This document shows, piece after piece, positions 48,442 to 61,642 of a stretch of 64,000 bases of DNA; position 1 is the first letter of the stretch; every line of letters starts with the position of its first letter. Source of the DNA: Henckelia pumila (taxonomy: Eukaryota; Streptophyta; Magnoliopsida; Lamiales; Gesneriaceae); assembly GCF_033568475.1 (NCBI RefSeq), contig NC_133121.1:5766001-5830000 (forward strand). Reading direction: 5' to 3'. Below the pieces are notes generated by a model. That model searched no databases. It had not been told where the DNA came from and saw nothing but the letters and a program-made list of their open reading frames with translations. Position numbers and translations under genes: made by a program.

Positions 48442-49868
48442 GAGGAGAGGGTGGGTGAGTTGAGTGGAAAATTGGTTGATCACACTGAAAATTTTTTGAC
48501 ACCTTTGAAATTATATGCATATGTTAACATCATTATTTTATTAAACGAAGTGGTCAAAATAAAAACAGTATGTCCTCTAATTGTTCAGTTTTAAAAAATT
48601 AGATAAAAATAGAGAAATATTTATTTTTGAAAGTATAGGAACATGGAGTATAAAATAAGGGTAAATGTACATTCGATATTTATATCTATCATATCATGAC
48701 ATTTTGTTATTAAATAACATAATTATATCATGAGCTTCTGAAATTTGTATTGAATTTTGTGATGCAAGAATTGATGTACATATCATGATGTACATGTAAC
48801 ATTAGTATGAAATATAGCAGTACAGCTCTAATGAAATTTTAAACCATATTTTTTGTTAAGAGAAGAATAATTGATAACAACATCAACAATAAATAACCTG
48901 AGATTGTAGGCCATGGTGTTTGTGAAATGAGAAATTTATATATTTAAAAACAAAAAAAATTAAAATTTTAAGGAGAATTGTTGGATAACAATTTTCCCAA
49001 ATGTCATGTAAATTTCCTGACCTGGGACCTAATAATTTAACCGTCATCAAAATGATGGTGACGAAACAACGGAAGCGCCATAAAAGTCCAACAAAAAAAG
49101 GACTTTCGGTCTATACTTTGATTCAGTCAGCTGCAAACTGTACATCAATTTATAAATTAATTAATTCACTAGTGTGTAATAACTGTTTGAAAAAGACATT
49201 GTGGACGTGTTGGGTGGGGCGACAAATATATACATACTTTTTCCATTTTCCAAATGTTAATGTTTCCCACTTTTGATTTTGCTTTGACAAATTCGATAAA
49301 GGTTCCCACTTTTGACTATAATGATTGGCATAATAAGCAACATTAAATAAACATTATTTACCGAGCAAGGAAAGTCCTGCAAGATTAAAATTTGCATATT
49401 TTGTCAGGTAATTTATCGACTTACACTAGAAAATGGAAGAGCGAGATGGTGAAAAGTGAAAACCAACCCATTTTATTATATAGATTAATTTTAAAAATAC
49501 AAATTACAAATATTTTAAGTTTTGCCGCTTCGAGAATTTTCCAAATTTACAAACATAAAATTTTTAAAAAATTTCTAGAGGAGCAAATGTGTCCGTCTTT
49601 GTTATATTGGTATCTGTATGAAAGAATATGAGTTTACCGGTCCTTGAACAAATTACTTGTAACTTTTCAATCTCTTCCTTCATGCATTCAGCTCTGCATG
49701 ACTCGTGCATTTCCGCAAAAGAACTCATCCTCCACTATATATAGTGCTGAATTGGGCTCATATAAATTATAATATCAATCAAGTGTTGTCATATAATAAA
49801 ATTCGAAAACTGGCGGGGAAGAAGAGAACATCGACGTACCAAAAATTTCAGGTCGAAAAAAGGCGTGC
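48442..49868. other. Intergenic
   Basis: Upstream region of the lipid transfer gene and 3' flank of RELCH. AT-rich with scattered short frames (91 and 79 codons) that show no domain. No feature supported. Confidence 0.45.
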
Positions 49869-52800
49869 TCACTGGCTTTGCTGAATATCCTCGCTGCTCT
49901 TATTCCTGCCCCGGAGCATATCTGAAAAACCGCCCCTCATAATACGCCTGAATCTCGTGTCCTCGACTGGGGGTGGTGGTTGTGTGACGGGTTTTGGATG
50001 GGACTCCGTAGGATCTGGTGGGGGAGCTAAGGTTTCACCGACTTCCTTTTTCCCGAGGAGCCCACTTTCACCGAAAAAACTGGTGACGGAGGATGGTAAT
50101 CCGAGATGAGCACCCATCACCTTACTCAGAGCATCGAATGTTCCACCCGACCTTTCTTTTAGTATGATTTCTAGAGCTTCCTTGTGTGCTGGATCAAGAG
50201 CATCCGTGTCTTTTAATAAATTTTGAATTGCCGGAAGGAGGAAATCGCGAACGCTAGAAGACGGGAGGTCTGTATCGAAAAATGGAACGACAAATTATAA
50301 AGAGAAAGTGCAAATTGTATGCAATATTGGCATTATATCCTTGTACAAGGCAAACAATATTCAGCATATGGAGGAGACTCGGTAACCATGCAGTTGAAGA
50401 TTGCAGAATATAACATCACAAGTAATACTCGTGATAACAAAACGATCTTGACATTGAATAATGGGAATACTCTACCGTTTGGGCTAAACATAAAATTAAT
50501 CATCAGGAGCAAACATCTAACATTATAAGAACTTTTCAATTAAAGGGAAGAGTTACAGACCTGTTGCATCAAGAGCACGAATTGATTCACAAAAGGCATT
50601 AGCTCTTTCCTGTCGACGTGTTATATCACTAGAAGGGGGCGGCGATAAAGTGAATTGAAAAATCTTGGAGAGGAGATGTGAAAAGTGTTAAAGAAAAAAT
50701 AGTGTATTGGTATTATGAAATGTTAAGAATGGGCAAAAGTTCTCGAAATATGAAGGAAAATATGCGCCTAAGAACGGTACTGAAGGATATAATCTCGAAG
50801 CCTGTCAGTAGTATGAGGTACAGAGACCACCAATGCACGAACCACAGCAATGGTGGCTTCATGTGATCCGTCTTCCAGAAATGCATCCATCTGTATGCGT
50901 ATCTTGTCAACAATCTACAATGCAACTTGGTTAGTTGATTACATTAATCCGCTCCATGAAGTTGGCTAGACCATAATGCCTAATAAATTGCATACTGTGT
51001 CATTCTTAAAATGTTGTGCCACAGCTCCAAAAGCATCTATGCTCGCATACTTCACATTCAGGTTTTGGTCAGAACCAAGAGTCACAAGTGCAGGTAAAAC
51101 TTGAGCGGAGGCAACCTTAGAGTCGATATGCGGCACCTAGGAACCAAGATATCATAAACTTCTGGCAAAACAACCATGTTAAGAAAAACAACATTCCTTC
51201 AGAAAGAAAAGAAACTCACAAGGACTTTCAAAAGGTTTGCAGCACTTATTTTTAAATTTACATCAGAACTCACAACCATTTCCCATAGGATTTTTAATAT
51301 CATACTGTGGTGGTCTTCAAAGGTACTGCATCATAAATATGCCATGAGTCAGCAAATGAACTACACATACCCATGAATATAAACTTATGATTTATCCGCA
51401 GGTAACTACCAGATAAAGCGGACAGAATTGGCAATATCTTGCTTTGCTGGTTGACCATCCTGTCCGCTACTTTGAATCAACAAATTCCTCAAGTACTCAG
51501 TCAAGTGGTCACGCTTGCTCGGGTGCCCTAGTACGCCTGCAAGAAGAAGCGGTAGGACACACATTGTGGCAATTCTCTGACCCATTGCAGTTTGAGGCAT
51601 CAAACCTGTGATGACAGAAGACATGACATTTTGAAGTAAAGTTAGCAGCTAACTGCATAAATAACTTTTAAGATCCAACATACATTACCTTTAATTTTTG
51701 ACCGCACTGTAAAAGGGAAGTATTTTAAATCACCGATATCACCTATGGCTACCAAGAACACCGGCAGCATTATGCATGTCAGATAAAAGTCCCCAAATTT
51801 CCCAGCAACTGCTAGAAGAAACTGCATTTCATTCCAAAAAATATATATTTGAATAAAAGAAAGAAGAAAACCACAGATAAGAGAAATGAGAAACGCCACT
51901 ACAAACTCAAATTCAAAAGGAAACCAAAGTACCCTTGTGATTCGATTTCTTATATTATCTTCCTTCTGAGGCAATAGAGAAGACAACTGAATCAAATTGG
52001 GAAAGCACTCAGTATGAAGCCACTCAAATGCGGGCCATTCAGCAGTTTCCCTGAAGAAAAAGAAAACTTGTAAGCACTAAGACAACTGTGGAGATTCTTG
52101 ATCGATACAATGACAGCTTAGCAAAAAAGGAAATGATAAAACAGGAAATCAAGGAAAGAAGCCTGTGTAACAGGCTTACCCAGCATAAAGCTCGAGCAAA
52201 GAAGGAGTGATGGACTTTCCCGCAGAATCTAAAACTGAAGAAAATGGGCAAGTATCGAAAGCTTTCTGATGAACATACGGGAGCAGTTCAGCTAGCAGCC
52301 GCAACAGAACATCGACATTCCAACGTTCCCTTTCACCTAAAACATGAAGATGTGACTCAACGGAACCTTCAACCCCTGATAGAGGCGGACAACGCTGGCA
52401 GACAGAATGTATCAGATGGATATAATATGGAAGAAAAGGCTCAAATGACAAATTTTGTGCAATATACAACTGTACCTGAGCAGAACCCAAAATGTGAGAG
52501 AGCAAAACTCTTAGGATATGATCCAACATATTACCCCACTGTATAAGAGCAGGAACCAATTCCTTCATCGTAGTTTCAACAACTATACCAGATGAATCGC
52601 AAATTAATTGAAACATCATCTCCTCAACCTATCAGCAAACAAATGTGAGAGAATTAGAGTTAGTCTTTTGTCTTGATCTTTTGTGCTTTTTTTCAGTGTT
52701 AAGCTTCTAATCATATGACCAGGGAAATGCTCCATTCCGTAGGGTCATGGAGCTTACATTTGTAGGAAATCCTGTCAAGTCAGATATCTTCTCCATGATT

Positions 52801-55800
52801 GCCTCGAAGCATATTTAGTGAGGCTGACCTTGAAATATTTATCTGTATTTGGGAAGAGCGGCAGCAATAAAGCCAGATTATGAGCAGCAGCCTCCCTGAC
52901 AACTGTAGCAGAATCCTCAATAAGCTGTTGCACAATGGACAAGATGAGGGAATCGCGGATCTCTGGCCGCACAAATTCTGCAAGCTCCCCGCATGATTGG
53001 GCAACAAGCAACCTACGCTCCTCATACATGTGATTAATCTATATGAATAGAATCATCAATTGTCAGAAAAAGAGTATAGGCTCAATAAATAGAAGTAAAA
53101 AAAAATAAAAATGATGCTGGCGAATTAAAATGGTTCTAACTTGTTCCCAACACTGGGGTAGCAGTTCTGTTTCTGTTCTCAACTCTCCAACATTTTTGGC
53201 AAGAGTAACACACGCCTGTAACGATAAACAAATTCATCAGTGTGACCTTCAAGACATACAAAACTGCCACTACTAACTTTCAGATTCTTACACTCATTAT
53301 AATTCGTCTTTGCTGCTCATCTGGACGCTTTATTAGATTGAATAATGTGTGGGTCAAGGAATCTCGTGTATCACTCTTGGGATGACGCTCAATTGCGCAC
53401 ATAATCAAAGGAAGTAGCTCCTATGAAAGATGAACTTCAATTAATTTGATGACAAGCAAAATCTAAAAGCGCATATAGTATTGCTGCAATTTAGCAACAA
53501 TAACCAAAACTTTTTGAAGAACATACAGAAAAATACACAGGCACTTCTTGATAGCGCACATGGTATCACAGAAATTTTAGGAACAGTAACTCAAAGTTAT
53601 TGATTCTTGAAGTGCATACAGAAAAATACATAGCACACCTCTCGATGGTTGATCAGAACATAAGGCACGATTTTAGGCAATGAATTTGAAAGTATCTGAA
53701 TGGTTTCCAAACCCTGACATCAGAAATAAATTCAAGGTGTTAGCCTAGTAAGAAAATAACCAGGTCATCGAAATTGGCATGCTCAGAAAAGGAAAAATAA
53801 CTTGCCATTTTTTCAGCATTTAATTTAGGTTCAAGGTTGTCTGAATTTGTAATTCGACCCTCGGTCTCTAAGGCAGATTTTCCATTGTCCCCTATAGAAT
53901 TTTCTTGTTTCTCAATTTGTTCATTACCACCAGAAGAACTTAGCAACTCTTGTAGCAATTTCTCAGATTTGATGTTTGCAGCATCAGAATCATTTGCTGT
54001 CAATAGTTGAGCATTTTCACTGTCTAAATCTGCTAATTGACCAACTATAGGACCTATATTATCGTTTACCCATAGGGGATCCTCAACATTATGAGCTGCC
54101 CCATCGCTCACTTTTTCTGGCTTGACTGATTCCATGGAATCCATATTCATCAAATTGTTAGCCTTTGACATCTCTATTTCATTCTGAAGTATTTCTTTTT
54201 CTTTATCAGGCCTTGTGAAGGATAGAGATGGCGAGAGTGCTTTATCAGATGCCAACATCAACTTTCCGGATTGAGCTCCTTCAATATGCATTTTCAGGGA
54301 AGTTATTTCAGCTCTACAATCATTTAGTTCTGTTCTTTGGCTTTCCAAAGTCTTCTTCAAATCTTGAACCTGACACACATTCATCGCGACATTTAATGAA
54401 TGCAATAAGGAAATAAATATATAGACACAGGACACAAGTACTATATTTACCAAGTTTTCTCTGTCTTTGATATCTTTCTGCAGTGTCTCCAATGATTTTG
54501 TCAACATTGCTACTTGTGTATCAGACATATCCTTGCTTTTTAGCAAAGATTGCTTATCCTTTTTCAGTCTGTCATTTTCTTTATGAAAAGACTCGTTTTC
54601 TCGGAGCATAGTTATTTTCTCCTGAAGTATATGGCAAAGATTAGCATGACAGGTTCAACAAAAGAAAACACATTTACATAAAAAAAGATCATCATATAGC
54701 AGGTGAACTCATTCAAGAAAAAAATTGATAAGCTAATAGAACCTTCAATAAAATATCAATTTCTTAGATCTTCTTAAAATGAAATATCTTATGTAAATAC
54801 AACTGATTAATTCATGATATACATTAAGAGCTGTAATCACATCACATTGTTTGAAGACGCCAGCTAAGCAAAAGAATTATAGTCTTACAACTTTTAAACC
54901 CATTTTGAACTCTAATGCTGCCTAAATAATGCAATCTGTAGATCTACATAGCTGGAACTGTTATAATGTTTACACATAGAAACCTAATAATGACCTAAGT
55001 CAAGGATGGACACAACATGCTAAAATCACTGGCTTCGGATTGTTGAGCTTTCAAAGCTGGACAATGTGAGGTCTGCAACTAAAAGTGCACAACTATAAGT
55101 CAATTCCATTATAAGCGGTTGTTTGTCCAGCATCAGTTCCAGTACAAATGATGAATGTCCAATAAGCTTGAGTGACTTCCCGTCTGTTAGGATCTTCAAT
55201 CCCATAATGAAAATAAGAAAACAAAACAAAGAAATGCATACAAATATGAATCCGAATAGATGAAAAACCCAGGGTAAAGCCTCTGTCACTCCCCCAGCTA
55301 TGCTACTCAGTTACCAAATGGAAGATATGGGTGAGTCACGGATCAAAATCAAGTAACAAGGTATAAAAGTTTTCTAACCAATCTTGAGGCCTGAAAACTA
55401 AAATCAATGGTTTTTTAATCACTTTAACAAAAGTAAGGAAATTTCTTCATTCGAACAGTCAAAAAACCTCAGCAGCCTCAGCGCCAGAAGAAAGATATTG
55501 GTAGTAATAATGTCGTAGGGCATCTGGAATGCACGCAGGTGAGTTTTGCCATTGATCCAGATTCTGGTCAGTGACCTGTTGTGGAGGTTATGGAAATCGA
55601 TAGTAAATCAATTGAAATACATACACAAAATGACAATTAATTAGATAAGATATACAGATGGCAACTATGTTCAGCATCTTCCAAAATAGATTCCAGTTAA
55701 AGGCATTATTTATCATTGTGATGATAGAAAGGAAAATGGGACTCACTTAATAATAAGGTATAAGACTCATTTTAAAGCAGTTGCTGCACCCATGCTAAGC

Positions 55801-58303
55801 TGAGGAGGGTCATTTTGTCCCCCTCAACTTTTTAGAGATCCTTTTAAGCTTTTATATGAGGTAGAGATTGTTATGAATGAACCCAGTGGAGAAGAGGGTT
55901 AAAAGTTTAAGCATCCTGACTAGTTCCAGCTAAATATGTTCACTAGTCGTAAGAATAAATAACAACTTTGCAAAAGAAATCCATGTCCTTGCCATTTGTT
56001 CTTAAAAAAATCGAAATAAATTCTGCAGTTACCCATACACGATTCAACATGCTATAGATCTGTCATAAATATTTGACTAGATTGATTTATAAGTTTCTGA
56101 CAGCGTCCGTCGCAAGAAAGTATCCTTTTTATGATATTTTATAAAGTTGCGAGAGAATATCCATAAACTTTCAACATATAATCTGAAGAAGGTTCTTCTA
56201 AATCGAAGTACTAGCTGTTCAAGTTTTTAGATCACATTCATTTTTAATCAATCAATTTGATGTATTTACAAGCTTACATTAGAAAAATGTCTTTAAATTG
56301 ATATTCTTCTTAACTATGAAATTGATATGTGCGCACAAGTGATGCAAAACATTGGTTCTAGGAGAAAGTTTGAAATGGTCTATGAGCTGGTAGAAATGAG
56401 ATTCTTCAGCATCTTGGTTAACATTGCTTTTTTGCAAACTGGCAAAGCCTTGGCACTAAGTTATGCTTCCAGGTCTACATCTCAATAAGTTCTATGCCTT
56501 TCCTTTGCGTAGTGCGTAAAACACTAATCAGAAGAAATTAGACCGATTACCTCCTCATAAAATGTCATCGCAGTCAAGCGATAACCCGCTAAAAGTAAAT
56601 ATTCTTTCACTGCACAGTTAATATCCAAGCGCTCATTATCCTTGAGGGGCCCCAACTCCGAGAAAGACACGTCCTTTTTTGGCTGAACAGTAGATCCGTT
56701 ATTTTCAGAAGTACTGCCATTTGGATCTGATAAAAGATTAAAAAACATCTAAATTCATAAGAAAAACTACACAAGAATGGCATAAATTCCTGCATATACT
56801 TATGAAACGTTAGGCATTGGTAAAACCTACAGAACCTCTGACACAATTTCATTCTGGAAAAACTTGAGTGACAGGCCACTTCTCTTTCATTTGCCCCAAA
56901 TATGTTTTAATATCAGTTAAACATAAGTTGGAATTTAAATTTAATTCAGTTTCAGACTTTCAGTAATTACTGCTTGATTCAATCAAGTTGGAGTCAAATT
57001 TCCTCTGCAACTCAGCCTTCAGCTTAAGCATATCTTCTTGAGCTAGACGAAGCTCATAATCACTGACTGCCAATTTTTCTTCTAGTGATTCCTTTTCTTC
57101 AAGTAAACTCTGGGGGTCTGCAACTGTTTGCATGGACAATATAAGCAAAGAAAACAAGTGAAGGTCAAATCGCATATAAATCTAAGATAAAACACAAGAC
57201 CCAGATATTTAGGTTCAAATTAATATATGATCATAAAATCGGAGAGTAATTATGCAGGTGGAACCAGCAACAACGAATTATGGTTGCCATAAAATAACAT
57301 GCATGATACCAAAATGTGATTGCATGCGAGTATACGTGCACACAAACATAGGGATACAAAAAATCGCACAAAGTTCTGATGCATATATTTGTTAGTTCAT
57401 CTATCATTGCCCTAACAGCAACATCATACACATTAATTAAACAGAATCACAGTGAACAGTTAAAAGCTAAAATCAGACCAGAACTTGGATGAATAGGCTT
57501 GCGCCACAATATATGTCACTCGCTAGTAGCACAAGAACACTGTATAATAAATAGATGATGATGATGTTTTTTATGGCCTGACGAGACGACATATACAAGA
57601 TTTCAAAATTCAAGCTTTGTGAAAAGATTAAGACCTAATTGGATGTGTGCATTCTTCACCGACTTCATTAATAAATTAGTAAGATTAAAAAAAATGTTTT
57701 AGCTTGTATGTCAGCCAGGACGCTAAAAATCAAAATTTTTAATAATATATTCCAGCTACTTAAATCTACATTGTAATTGAAGCATACAACAGCAGCAGCT
57801 TTCAAGACACCAAATTGTTCTCCTGATATCATATTTTGCTTAAAATGCTGTCCATCAAATTACACAGCACTAAAGTACTAATCATGATCACAAAGCAGTT
57901 CAGATTCCAATTCTACGAAAAAGACGAATAAAAAAAAGTAAGCAAACCAGGCAAATCATTACTGCAAATTCAAAACAGCAGAATCAGCGTTACATGAAAG
58001 AGACTATCTAAAGAAACTGCAAGAAGACAATGTCACAATGCCATCACTCTTCCGGGTATTTTCCCGTGCGCCCGTGTTTTCGTATGTGTATGCACGGAAC
58101 TAACCTCGTAGGGAGTTCAGACGGGAGATCTGATCGGGAGGAAAACGAGATGGATCGGAAAAGAATTGCTTGAGGCGAATCGCCTGGTCGTGGCGGCCAT
58201 CGTCGAGGAGCTCGTGGAGGAGCTCGAACGCCGAGAGGAGGTAGTTCTCTTCCAGCAAGAAATTCACCACGCAATTGCACAGCGACGAGCTCTCCACGTC
58301 CAT
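49869..58303 (-). CDS. RELCH: RELCH-like protein: LisH, coiled coil and HEAT repeats
   Basis: Twenty exons give 1187 residues: 58303-58105, 57123-56971, 56726-56551, 55575-55468, 54621-54451, 54369-53806, 53713-53639, 53420-53292, 53215-53141, 53038-52829, 52628-52476, 52394-52180, 52050-51933, 51821-51689, 51605-51410, 51325-51220, 51136-50996, 50914-50791, 50677-50561, 50269-49869. A LisH motif (NCVVNFLLEENYLLSAFELL) opens the protein and a second LisH-like block (CAVKEYLLLAGYRLTAMTF) lies near 155-173. Coiled coils follow (about 70-115 and 213-310), then an acidic linker and HEAT repeats from about 457 (NLIKRPDEQQRRIIM, LGSDQNLNVKYASIDAFGAV). Animal RELCH tethers recycling endosomes to the trans-Golgi and moves cholesterol through RAB11 and OSBP; the plant role is inferred. 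The C-terminus DTRFRRIMRGGFSDMLRG is conserved in plants. One intron is AT–AC and one GC–AG. Confidence 0.95.
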
Positions 58304-59453
58304 ACCGAATTCCTGGTCTCAAATCGATCGCCGCGTATCGGATCAAAGCCTATGCAACGGCGAATCGTATCTCATTTTGGAGCGAAGCTCTCGGTGAGAT
58401 CTGTGCAGCGTAAATTCAGGAGAATTCAGAATGCTCAATATCAAATTCTTTGACTGTGAATGCAATTCACTGGAATTTGCAAACTGCAGTCGAGTCGTGT
58501 CGTGTCGTCACAGAACACATCATTTTACCATTCTGATACTGATATATCTTATGTTGGATACCTGATTAATATTTTTCAAAAATATTATATATACTAACTA
58601 TAGTGTCACACGTGTGTAACTAATAAAATGTGATAGTATCAATTGTGAAAAAAATTAGATAAATGATACGAAATCAAAGAAATTCATTACAATAAAGCAT
58701 AAAAATTTGACTGAGATATGAAAGAGAAAAAAAAAAAACAGTAGCAACACACCGTTGCATTGGTGAAGAAACTTCCTATCTTTGCTTGATATTTTGGCTA
58801 ACAGAATTGGACGATTGAATTCTTTTCTATTTTGTGAAAAAAAGTTATTATGGAGACATGGGAAGGTGAGAGAGATAATGAAATAGGGAAATAGAGGTAA
58901 AACGTAAGAAAAGAGTTAAAGTGAGGGTAAAATGAAAAAAAAAAACATGGTGTCCTCTTGTCACACCAAATACGGTTATTATATACCTCTCAAGTATTAT
59001 AATACAGTATAGATGCATCAAAAAAAATATTATATATATTATATATATCTATACATCTATACAATATTATAATGCAATAAGATGTTAGTGTAACCGATTT
59101 TTGTCATTTTAATGGTTAGACCAAATTACCCCTACTATTATTCACTAAAAATAACATATCATTAGTTCATTACCCAACTTTCTCACATTCTTCACCATGT
59201 TATTTTCTTAACTATCTCTTTTGTAATAATGAGAAATAAACAACGTTAATATATATATATATAGGATCGATTTATATATTATATCACACTTGCAAAGTAT
59301 GTGCTTAGATGCTAGTACATATAAATTATTAGGGATTTTTATTTTTAATTGAAAAAAATTTATTTCAAAAATACCTCAGTCCTTGATGTTGTACATGAAT
59401 ACTGCAAAATTATGTCAGTAAAAGCGTCAACGGTCTATGACAAACAAGGCTCA
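58304..59453. other. RELCH leader, then AT-rich intergenic
   Basis: 58304-58500 is the probable RELCH leader and core promoter. Beyond it are palindromic TA-rich stretches (59020-59075) and an (AT) run near 59250. No gene seen. Confidence 0.45.
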
Positions 59454-59564
59454 TTCTATGCTGCACCGAATGAATTTCACCCGGTGTAGCATCCACCGTT
59501 TATTGGCCCGGGCCAATGAATGGCCCAGATTAATCGGATGAATTTCACCCGGTGAATCATAGAA
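59454..59564. mobile_element. Short hairpin element (MITE-like), about 110 bp
   Basis: TTCTATG...CACCG...TGAA on the left is inverted on the right as TTCACCCGGTGAATCATAGAA. TGAATTTCACCCGGTG also occurs twice in direct orientation, and a TGGCCCGGGCCA palindrome lies at the centre. Non-coding. No target duplication can be assigned. Confidence 0.5.
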
Positions 59565-61642
59565 GCATCCGACAAACAACGAACGCTGCTGATTATGTGT
59601 CACCTCTTATTTTACGATCACTGTGAACTGAAATGATCGATGTACTGCACATTGATAATTTATTTTCACCCGCACGATTTTCGTAAAATTATTATTCTAC
59701 AGGGTTATTTCCATATTGAATGATATACGGGTATGTCAATATTTTATTTATAAGTTATAAATATATACCTTCAACGTTTAAATTGAATTTCCAATCTATA
59801 ACCTATATAAAAGAGTAAATAAAAGGGCAAAGTTTTACGATTGTGAATTTACAACTTTGCTCTTTTATTCACTCTTTTATCTACTTCAACAATGTATGTA
59901 CAAGGGTATAACGGTAAATATATATACACAATTCATTCATAATTCAAGGGTATAAAAGTAAATATATATTTGTCATTCATTAATTAGTAATATAAAAATA
60001 TATATTAAGACAAAAATAAATAAAGAAAATTAAATACATAGATGTGCCCACCGTTTCTGACTAACTTAAATACAAGAAATTAAATATGTGCCCACCGTTT
60101 CCCACGTTTGGTGACTAATAACTTAAATACAGGAAATTAAATATTAAATAGATAATAAAAAGTAGGCCTACCGTTTCAGAAGGTTTGCTAAAGAGATTGA
60201 AATTATATACATGAGAGCACCCACTTCATCCCCTTCAACGGTTCCAAAAATTTGCCACTCTAAAATAATGGGCCCGTTTCAGAAAACCTATTTAAAGACA
60301 TGCGATTTATTGTTTAAGAAGGTTTGCTTTTAATCAAAAAAAAAAAAGGTTTGCTAAATAGATTATATTGAAATTGAAATTAAATAAATGAGATAACCCA
60401 CTCAGTCCTCTCCAACGTTCCAAAAAAAATACCCAGTGAAAGAAGAAGAAACGAAGGAAGAGATAAGCGATTGTGGTTGCTCCGGCTGTGGCTTGTCAAT
60501 GGGTCGAAAACCATCAATTTTCTCTTCAAAAATGTTTGCGTATGCTCTTGAAAATTAACACATTGTTTATGTTCTTGGTGTTTGTTATCATTCTCGATTT
60601 AGCATTTAATTGAACACAATTGACTAGGAATTTTGCTTCCTTCGCTATTGTTATCTTACCTATGTGTTTTGATCCATCAACTTTTCTTCTGTGGCACAGT
60701 TATATGAGTTATTAGTTTCGTACACTTTAAGCTCAAATATCTCAAGCCTTCATATGTTTTTTTGGTTGAATTCAGCAGCTCTTTCGTCCAAATTGTCTGA
60801 CGAGTTTCCATTGAATTTGTTTCCATGTTTAAACATTGCTTTGAAAATGAAATGTTGTTCTTTCTTCGTTTTTTTTATTAAAAAAATATTTTGCCATCTC
60901 TTTTGGGGCGTAAATCACTTCTTCTATCTTTGTTTATCAAATTCCATGGAAGCCCATCTTGATTTTAATGGAATATGAGTGTATATTGGACTGAATTCGA
61001 CAACGGTAAGTTATTTAGAAGCAAACTTTCATTCTTGTGCGGAGCCCATTATAATGGCAGAGAAGAAAAATTGGCAAAATTGTCTTCCATGTTATCTTTT
61101 GTTTCAAATAGCAAGGACTGCTCAAGACCGAACTAATTTAATAAAATTTTGGCTGCCAAAAACCCAACAATCTAACTCATTGAATAAATTAAGATGAATC
61201 TGCAGCGGCTTAATAAGGTATATACATCCATTGAGAGTTAGAAACTTGGAAATGGATTGTCCGCTGATAAAGAAATATATATATGTATACATAATTTATA
61301 TTGAAATAATTGCATAAACAGATAAACTTTAGTAAGACAACCAAAAAACAATGCAATGATCTTGGAATATTAAAGTCTGAATATTTGATTAATAGGTTTC
61401 CAACGTTCATGAATTGGCTTTTTGTGTTTTCATGTTATCATCTGATTCCATGTGTTTGTACATTTTCTACACAGAATGTTGTTCAATGGTAGTACTGCTA
61501 ATCCTGTCGATGATATGCACGAAAAATATTCAGCCCCAGGTATATTTTTTCACCAGGATATTGTGGATATAGTGGATGTCATATTTTTCCAGCATGTTTA
61601 TCTTCTCAACTGTATAGATATAATGTTTAGGAAAATCTGCAG

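Noticed and set aside
54228-54416. Plus-strand 62-codon frame inside RELCH exon 6
   Set aside because: Antisense shadow of the coiled-coil and linker coding sequence.
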